In this document: positions 59,200 to 64,000 of the stretch, piece after piece
Layout of the letters: each line of letters begins with the position of its first letter
How positions within the stretch are numbered: position 1 is the stretch's first letter
NCBI GenBank assembly: GCA_021730285.1
Contig: CP082962.1
Location: 3,605,501 to 3,669,500 of the forward strand
Direction of reading: 5' to 3'
DNA from: Desulfovibrio sp. JY
GTDB lineage: Bacteria > Desulfobacterota > Desulfovibrionia > Desulfovibrionales > Desulfovibrionaceae
Length of the DNA: 64,000 bases
Program-made: the position numbers and the translations under genes
The notes under the pieces: generated by a model
Seen by the model: only the letters and a program-made list of their open reading frames with translations
Databases searched by the model: none
What the model was told of the DNA's origin: nothing

Positions 59200-59598
59200 C
59201 TACATGGAGTCCATTTTGAAGGTTATCAGTGACAGAAAAGCGCCCTGGGGGTCGCCTATCACGCAAAAGCGCCCGACGCCCGGGATGTCGGTCGGCTCCT
59301 TGTAGACGGTGCCGCCAAGCTCCACGGTTTTTTTCGCCGCCGCGTCCACGTCGTCCACGGAAACGTACGAGCCCCACACCGGCGGCATTTTCGCCGCTTC
59401 GGGCGGTATGGGCATGATGCCGCCGACCGCCGTGTCTCCGGCCTTGACGATGGTGTAGGTCATGCCCATTTCCGGCATGGGCTTATCCTCGGTGGTCCAG
59501 CCGAGCAGCTTGGCGTAAAAGGCCTTGGCCCCTTCCACATCGGTGGTCATCAGCTCGTTCCAGCTGAAAACGCCCTGCCTGGTGAAGTCCTCTCCCAT
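59200..59598 (-). CDS. VOC (glyoxalase/bleomycin resistance) superfamily protein
   Basis: 132 residues from the ATG at 59598, with GGGAGG upstream. Two beta-alpha-beta-beta-beta repeats: FSWNELMTTDVEGAKAFYAK at the start and WGSYVSVDDVDAAAKKTVEL in the middle, ending in GDPQGAFLSLI. The second repeat carries the usual Glu/His-type metal sites only partly, so it may be a binding protein rather than an enzyme. Monocistronic. Confidence 0.85.
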   Translation of the reverse strand: MGEDFTRQGVFSWNELMTTDVEGAKAFYAKLLGWTTEDKPMPEMGMTYTIVKAGDTAVGGIMPIPPEAAKMPPVWGSYVSVDDVDAAAKKTVELGGTVYKEPTDIPGVGRFCVIGDPQGAFLSLITFKMDSM

Positions 59599-59739
59599 GA
59601 TCGCACCTCCCGTTTTTTCGGGATGACCGCCAATCGGCATTCCCGCATGATTTCCCTACGAAAAAGGGGGCGGACTGGCAAGAAGGCGGGGGGTAGCGCC
59701 AAAGCACGATCCTCTCGGGCCGGATGTCGCATCGCCCAT

Positions 59740-59770
59740 AAAAAAAGCCCCCGCAAAAGCGGGGGCTTTG
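59740..59770 (-). terminator. Intrinsic terminator of the cytochrome c3 gene
   Basis: On the minus strand AAAGCCCCCGC pairs with GCGGGGGCTTT across a TTTT loop, followed by a T run (59740-59746). It is 26 bases after the gene. Confidence 0.93.
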
Positions 59771-59795
59771 TCGGCGGAGCCTTGTGAACCCTGCG

Positions 59796-60266
59796 TTACT
59801 TCTGGGCGACGTGGTGGCAGCCGTTGTTGGAACAGGGGGACACGGAAAGGGGCTTTTCACCCTTTTCCTTGCGGGCGATGTTGGTCTTCATGTGGCAGCC
59901 GAGGCAGCTGTTGGCGGCGTTCTTGTCGTGGAAGGCCCGGAAGTAGGACATGGGGTCCTGACGTTCCTTGAGGTTGTCGTGGCAACCCTCGGTGGCGCAG
60001 CCTTCGATCTTGCTCTTGCCGTCCCACATGTGGTGGCAGGTGACGCAGGGAATATTGCCGTGCTGGCCGTGGGAAAAAGTGACGGGCGCAAAGCTGGTCT
60101 TCAGCACCCCGGCCGGGCGCTTGAAGGTCAATTCCAGGGGATAGCAGACAGTGGACTTGGCATCGACGATCGCACTGAATTTGCCGCCCTCGCTGTAGGC
60201 CGCCGAGGCCAGCGCCAGGGTGAACACGAAAAGGACCAACATGGAAAACATGACCTTGGAACGCAT
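59796..60266 (-). CDS. Tetraheme cytochrome c3 (class III)
   Basis: 156 residues, periplasmic. A signal peptide (FSMLVLFVFTLALASAAYS) precedes four heme-binding sites in the class III order: CVTCH, CATEGCH (C-X4-CH), CLGCH and CSNNGCH (C-X4-CH). Extra His residues for axial ligation are visible in TFSHGQHG and CHHMW. It shuttles electrons between hydrogenases or formate dehydrogenases and membrane complexes. AGGAGGGAG precedes the ATG, and a good sigma-70 promoter lies upstream. Slightly longer than D. vulgaris type I c3. Confidence 0.95.
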   Translation of the reverse strand: MRSKVMFSMLVLFVFTLALASAAYSEGGKFSAIVDAKSTVCYPLELTFKRPAGVLKTSFAPVTFSHGQHGNIPCVTCHHMWDGKSKIEGCATEGCHDNLKERQDPMSYFRAFHDKNAANSCLGCHMKTNIARKEKGEKPLSVSPCSNNGCHHVAQK

Positions 60267-60373
60267 CCGACTCCCTCCTTAAAAACTCCAACAAACGGTG
60301 AATGGATCTTGCCGCTGCGAATACACAGGCGGCCGTCGCAGGCGTGAGCCCCGCCGCCGTAATTCAAGTGAAA

Positions 60374-60402
60374 AGCGTAAAATTTCACAAGTCGGAAGTC
60401 AA
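60374..60402 (-). promoter_or_regulatory. Promoter of the cytochrome c3 gene
   Basis: On the minus strand TTGACT, a 17-base spacer and TACGCT. The leader to the ATG would be about 100 bases. Confidence 0.6.
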
Positions 60403-60472
60403 CAGATTTTCCAAAAATACCGTTGTCCCAAAGCGGATGCGTTCGGTCGGCCAGAGGCCGTCTCAGCGCCTC

Positions 60473-60952
60473 TTACCGGTCATCCGCGTCGGACGCATCA
60501 TCGAGGTCATCGCCATCCAATTTTTCACTGGCTTCCAGGGCGTCCATGAGGTCGAGGCTTAAGCGGATGAAATCCGAGGCGGTGATGATGCCGACCAGCT
60601 TGCCGCTTTCGACCACCGGCAGACAGCCGTATTTCTGGGTCAGGAGCACCTCGGCCGCCTGGCGCAGGGGGAGTTCCGGCGTGGCCATGGCCACGTCGGC
60701 GCGCATGACCTCGGCAATGGGGATGCCGCCGTAGATTTCGTCCTCGGTGGTCTGGTCGATTTCGGCCAGCCGGGACACCGAGGCGGCCAGGATGTCGCGG
60801 TGGGTGAGCAACCCCACGAAGGCGCCGGCGACATCGATGATGGGAAGATGGCGGATGCGGGCATCTTCCATGGTCGTTTTGGCCGCAAGCAGGCTGTCGG
60901 TATCGCGCAGGGCAATGAGGTCCTCGGTCATGAGGTCGCGGGTGAGCAGCAT
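60473..60952 (-). CDS. CBS domain pair protein
   Basis: 159 residues from the ATG at 60952 with AAGGAGG upstream. Two CBS motifs (RHLPIIDVAGAFVGLLTHRD near residue 45 and GCLPVVESGKLVGIITASDF near 118) bind adenine nucleotides in this family. An acidic tail (DGDDLDDASDADD) ends the protein. There is no attached enzyme, so it may sense energy state and act on a partner. Monocistronic. Confidence 0.9.
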   Translation of the reverse strand: MLLTRDLMTEDLIALRDTDSLLAAKTTMEDARIRHLPIIDVAGAFVGLLTHRDILAASVSRLAEIDQTTEDEIYGGIPIAEVMRADVAMATPELPLRQAAEVLLTQKYGCLPVVESGKLVGIITASDFIRLSLDLMDALEASEKLDGDDLDDASDADDR

Positions 60953-61099
60953 GGAATCCTCCTTGTCTGCCGGAGATGGCATTGCCGGCTTGCCCTGTCA
61001 AGCCGGTCCGCGTTGACTTGAGGCGGAAATTCTGTTTTCCAAATAAGATCGCGCCGGCGCGCGGGATGGCCTGACATCGGGTCGGGCAGAGGGCGGAGG

Positions 61100-61759
61100 A
61101 TGAACGGGGCGGAGCCGACAATCGATTTGAAGCGCAATCGGGACCGCATGGTCCGGGACCAGATCGAGGCCCGGGGCGTGTCCGATCCCGAAGTGCTGCG
61201 GGCCATGCGCAAGGTGCCCCGGCACTTGTTCGTGGAAGAGGCGCTCATCCCGCAAGCCTACGAGGATCATCCCCTGCCGCTCGGCCATGGCCAGACCATC
61301 TCCCAGCCCTATGTCGTCGCCTGGATGACGGAACTGCTGGAGGTGAAACCCGGACTCCGCGTGCTGGAGATCGGCACGGGCTCGGGGTATCAGGCCGCGG
61401 TCCTGGCGGAGATGGGCGCGTACGTGTTCACCGTGGAGCGGGTGCGTCCCCTCCAGGCGGCCGCCCGCAAGCGTCTGGAGGGACTGCGCTACCTCAAGGT
61501 GTGCTTCAAGCTCGACGACGGCACGTTGGGCTGGCCCGATGCGGCCCCGTTCGACCGCATCCTGGTCACGGCCGGCGGCCCCAAGGTGCCGGAGCCGCTC
61601 ATCGAACAGCTCGCCGATCCGGGCCGCATGGTCATTCCCGTGGGCGAGACCAGACGCAGCCAGCGGTTGCACGTGGTGCGCAAGGAAAACGGCCGGGTCA
61701 TAGCCCGAAGGCTCGGCGAGGTGACGTTCGTGGACCTGGTCGGGGCCCACGGCTGGTAG
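61100..61759 (+). CDS. pcm: Protein-L-isoaspartate O-methyltransferase
   Basis: 219 residues. It methylates isoaspartyl residues in damaged proteins with SAM. Family motifs: [54 protein letters not shown] and [22 protein letters not shown] lies directly before the ATG, with AGAGGG a little earlier. It is followed after 18 bases by an Mrp ATPase gene. Confidence 0.94.
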   Translation: MNGAEPTIDLKRNRDRMVRDQIEARGVSDPEVLRAMRKVPRHLFVEEALIPQAYEDHPLPLGHGQTISQPYVVAWMTELLEVKPGLRVLEIGTGSGYQAAVLAEMGAYVFTVERVRPLQAAARKRLEGLRYLKVCFKLDDGTLGWPDAAPFDRILVTAGGPKVPEPLIEQLADPGRMVIPVGETRRSQRLHVVRKENGRVIARRLGEVTFVDLVGAHGW

Positions 61760-61777
61760 CCGCAAGGGAGAAGGCGC

Positions 61778-62662
61778 ATGGCGCAAGGAAGTTCCTGCCG
61801 GTCCTGTTCCGGCAAGCCCGAAGCCCCGGGACGGGACGCCACCCGCGAGGGACGCATCGGCGAGACCCTGGCCAGAATCCGCTACAAGATTTTCGTCATG
61901 AGCGGCAAGGGCGGGGTGGGCAAGAGTTCGGTGGCCGTCAACGTGGCCTGCTCCCTGGCCGACGAAGGCGCCAGGGTGGGGCTTTTGGACGTGGACCTCC
62001 ACGGCCCCAACGTCACCCGCATGCTGGGCATTTCCGGAGCCATGGAAGCCCGGGGCGCGGCGGCCATCGCCCCCAAGCGCCTGGGCGACAATCTGCTCGT
62101 GGTCTCCATGCAGTCCCTGCTGACGGACCCGGACCAGGCGGTGCTGTGGCGCGGCCCCATGAAGACCACGGCCATTCGCCAGTTCATCGCCGACGTCGAC
62201 TGGGGCGAACTCGACTACCTGGTCATCGACTCCCCGCCCGGGACCGGCGACGAGCATCTGGCAGTGCTCAAAACCGTGCGCGACGCCCTGTGCGTGCTGG
62301 TGACCACGCCCCAGGAAATCTCCCTGGACGACGTGCGCAAGACCGTCAATTTTCTCCAGTACGCCAACGCCAACATTCTGGGCGTGGTGGAAAATATGAG
62401 TGGGCTCGTGTGCCCGTATTGCCACAAGGAAATCGAGCTCTTCAAAAAAGGCGGCGGCGAGACCCTGGCCCGGGCCTACGGCCTGGAGTTTCTCGGGGCC
62501 GTGCCGCTTGATCCGGCCACGGTGGTGGCCGGGGACCTGGGGCGGCCGGTGGTGCGCCTGGAAGAGGACTTCCCGGCCAAGCGGGCCTTTGTCGCCCTGG
62601 CCCGGTCCATTGCCGCCGCCTGCCACTCGAGTCTCGAAGCCGCCGCGTCGCCCTGTACCTGA
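61778..62662 (+). CDS. Mrp/NBP35 family Fe-S carrier ATPase
   Basis: 294 residues. Deviant Walker A MSGKGGVGKSS near residue 41, Switch I LLDVDLHGPNVTRM, and the CPYC motif (LVCPYCHKEI) that bridges a [4Fe-4S] cluster between subunits. An N-terminal CRSC pair could be a second site, as in NBP35. It probably carries Fe-S clusters to target proteins. It shares an operon with pcm and may cooperate with the minimal SUF system. Confidence 0.92.
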   Translation: MAQGSSCRSCSGKPEAPGRDATREGRIGETLARIRYKIFVMSGKGGVGKSSVAVNVACSLADEGARVGLLDVDLHGPNVTRMLGISGAMEARGAAAIAPKRLGDNLLVVSMQSLLTDPDQAVLWRGPMKTTAIRQFIADVDWGELDYLVIDSPPGTGDEHLAVLKTVRDALCVLVTTPQEISLDDVRKTVNFLQYANANILGVVENMSGLVCPYCHKEIELFKKGGGETLARAYGLEFLGAVPLDPATVVAGDLGRPVVRLEEDFPAKRAFVALARSIAAACHSSLEAAASPCT

Positions 62663-62819
62663 GACGGGACGGGCCGGCATTTTTCCAGGCCGCAACCGCC
62701 CCGGTCGTGCCGCGCGCGCCTGCCGCCGCCGGACCGAATGCCGCCCGAGGCTTTACGCCGGCCGATGATTGCTTTATTTGCCTGCGAGCCGTCCTTTTTA
62801 ACACCAAAGGCCAATCCCC

Positions 62820-63377
62820 ATGTTCAATCTCGCCAACAACCTGACCCTCGCCCGTATCGCGGCCGTGCCTATCCTGGTGATTCTGCTGTATTTCCCAGGA
62901 AGGATCACCTGCCTTGTGGCCTTGCTCTTTTTCATCGCCGCCTCGGTGACCGACATCATGGACGGGATGGTGGCCAGGCAGCGCAACCTCGTGACCACCT
63001 TTGGCAAATTTCTCGACCCGCTGGCCGACAAGCTGCTCGTGAGCTCCCTGCTCATCATGCTGACGAAGCTCGGCTGGGTGGAAGCCTGGATTTCGGTCAT
63101 CATCATCGGCCGGGAAATCGCCGTGACCGGGCTTCGGGCCATGGCCATCGACCATGGCGTGGTCATCGCTGCCGACCGGTTCGGCAAGCTCAAGACCATA
63201 TTGCAGATGCTGGCGCTGTGCCCGCTGGTGCTGCATTACCCCTGGTTCGGCTTCAATCCCGTGCCGCTGGGAAATATTCTTTTGTATCTGGCCGTGGTAT
63301 TGACCCTTGTATCCGGGGGCAATTACTTTTATGGATTCGGGAAAAAAGTGATCTGGGCCAAAGACGCCCCCCGGTAG
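62820..63377 (+). CDS. pgsA: CDP-diacylglycerol--glycerol-3-phosphate 3-phosphatidyltransferase
   Basis: 185 residues, about four membrane helices. It makes phosphatidylglycerolphosphate. The CDP-alcohol phosphotransferase motif is DGMVARQRNLVTTFGKFLDPLAD near residue 48 (D-G-x2-A-R-x8-G-x3-D-x3-D). The N terminus LANNLTLARIAAVPILV is typical of PgsA. The ribosome site is weak. Confidence 0.94.
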   Translation: MFNLANNLTLARIAAVPILVILLYFPGRITCLVALLFFIAASVTDIMDGMVARQRNLVTTFGKFLDPLADKLLVSSLLIMLTKLGWVEAWISVIIIGREIAVTGLRAMAIDHGVVIAADRFGKLKTILQMLALCPLVLHYPWFGFNPVPLGNILLYLAVVLTLVSGGNYFYGFGKKVIWAKDAPR

Positions 63378-63417
63378 GGCGACGGCCCGCCCGGACGGAA
63401 AAAGCAAGTACGACGCT

Positions 63418-63774
63418 ATGAAAGCCAAAAACATTTCCAAGCTGGCCAGACGCCGGGTCCGCGTGGCGCGGCCGGCCGGCGGTCGAGGGGCGCGCGGCGC
63501 GCATCGACGCGACGAGAACCTGTCGGCCCGCATCGAAAACTGCCTGCATACCATTCTGGAACTCGAGCCGGACCTGGAGCGCCTCCAGTTCGGCCACTAC
63601 CTGCTGCGCGACTTCAACATCCTCAAGATGTTCCTTTCCCATGTCGAGGAAATCGAGGTACAGGAGCAGGACGTGGCCCGCATCGAGGCGGCCACGGAAA
63701 ATTTCCTGAAGGAGCTCAAGGAACCCTTGGAGCAAAACGAGTACAAACGTTCGAAAAAGTACGTCGTGCAATGA
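63418..63774 (+). CDS. Small protein of unknown function upstream of an FtsB-like gene
   Basis: 118 residues. The first 30 residues are Arg-rich and basic; the rest is helical and acidic (ENCLHTILELEPDLERLQFG). I recognise no family. It ends one base before the FtsB-like gene (stop 63772-63774, ATG 63776), so the two are coupled. Codon use is normal. Confidence 0.65.
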   Translation: MKAKNISKLARRRVRVARPAGGRGARGAHRRDENLSARIENCLHTILELEPDLERLQFGHYLLRDFNILKMFLSHVEEIEVQEQDVARIEAATENFLKELKEPLEQNEYKRSKKYVVQ

Positions 63775-63775
63775 T

Positions 63776-64000
63776 ATGATCTGGCGACGGTTCCTGCTGA
63801 CGGGCCTTATCTTCTTCAATATCTTTCTGCTCTATAATCTTATATGGAGTGATAACGGTATTTTTGCCTATCTGGAACTCAAGACCCGCCATCAGCAACT
63901 CAAGGAACGCCTGGAAGCCATCAACGACCATTCCCTGGACCTCAGTCAGGAAATCCGCTGGCTCAAGACGGATCGCGCCTTTACCGAAAAGATGGCCCGA
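63776..64000 (+). CDS. FtsB/DivIC-like septum formation initiator, partial
   Basis: The ATG at 63776 opens a frame that runs off the window; 75 residues are visible. One N-terminal membrane helix (FLLTGLIFFNIFLLYNLIW) is followed by a coiled coil (residues about 35-75: LKTRHQQLKERLEAINDH), the layout of FtsB/DivIC division proteins. The cytoplasmic tail is short. The family call rests on topology and motif feel. Confidence 0.75.
   Translation, partial: MIWRRFLLTGLIFFNIFLLYNLIWSDNGIFAYLELKTRHQQLKERLEAINDHSLDLSQEIRWLKTDRAFTEKMAR

Noticed and set aside
58952-59377. A minus-strand frame overlapping the VOC gene
   Set aside because: It is a frame-shifted read of the VOC gene and of non-coding sequence without family features.

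Overview
The window is a GC-rich stretch of the chromosome of an anaerobic sulfate reducer, most likely in the Desulfovibrionaceae. The evidence is the gene content: a complete lactate-oxidation operon with pyruvate:ferredoxin oxidoreductase, dissimilatory sulfite reductase genes dsrA and dsrB whose cofactor cysteines match Desulfovibrio, a tetraheme cytochrome c3, a bacteriohemerythrin, a two-gene SUF system and the futalosine menaquinone enzyme MqnC. Both window ends cut genes: a lipoprotein on the left and an FtsB-like protein on the right.

Positions 714-20401 (minus strand) hold the lactate module. A hybrid sensor kinase and an NtrC-type regulator overlap by 4 bases. Next comes a near-perfect -24/-12 (sigma-54) promoter at 15085-15099 with inverted repeats upstream, then por, a GlcD-type lactate dehydrogenase, its Fe-S partner, an ADP-forming acetate-CoA ligase, a P-loop/DRTGG protein, lactate permease, lutC and a LutB/LutA-like fusion, ending in an intrinsic terminator at 714-752. 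The usual Pta-AckA pair is absent; the ADP-forming ligase sits in its place.

Positions 20710-22750 carry a hemerythrin and a chemoreceptor. At 22848 lies the selenocysteine tRNA gene (selC), and directly after it a tyrosine integrase. A near-copy of the tRNA 3' end recurs at 32151-32177, so about 9.2 kb looks like a genomic island. It carries the integrase, a GAF-AAA+ sigma-54 activator with a four-Cys cluster, an unknown membrane protein, lrgAB, dsrAB (no dsrD beside them) and a methyltransferase. lrgAB and dsrAB are divergent, each has a sigma-54-type promoter, and paired operator-like repeats lie between them. A self-contained, enhancer-controlled sulfite reductase island is the main discovery candidate here.

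Positions 32496-48160 hold a phosphodiesterase-superfamily protein, a MarR regulator with an MFS exporter, tRNA-Ser with the SRP RNA, hisD-purC, acs, a Cys-rich duplicated protein, an ADP-ribosylglycohydrolase, small unknown genes, an acyltransferase, a single-domain response regulator and sufCB. Positions 48365-64000 are mixed housekeeping: DUF2087 protein, a J-domain protein with a YkgJ and a CoA-binding protein, mqnC, a DMT exporter, an M24 peptidase, an FmdE protein with a metal/siderophore-type ABC transporter, a VOC protein, cytochrome c3, a CBS protein, pcm, an Mrp ATPase, pgsA and a division-protein start. A modular hairpin element recurs at four gene ends.
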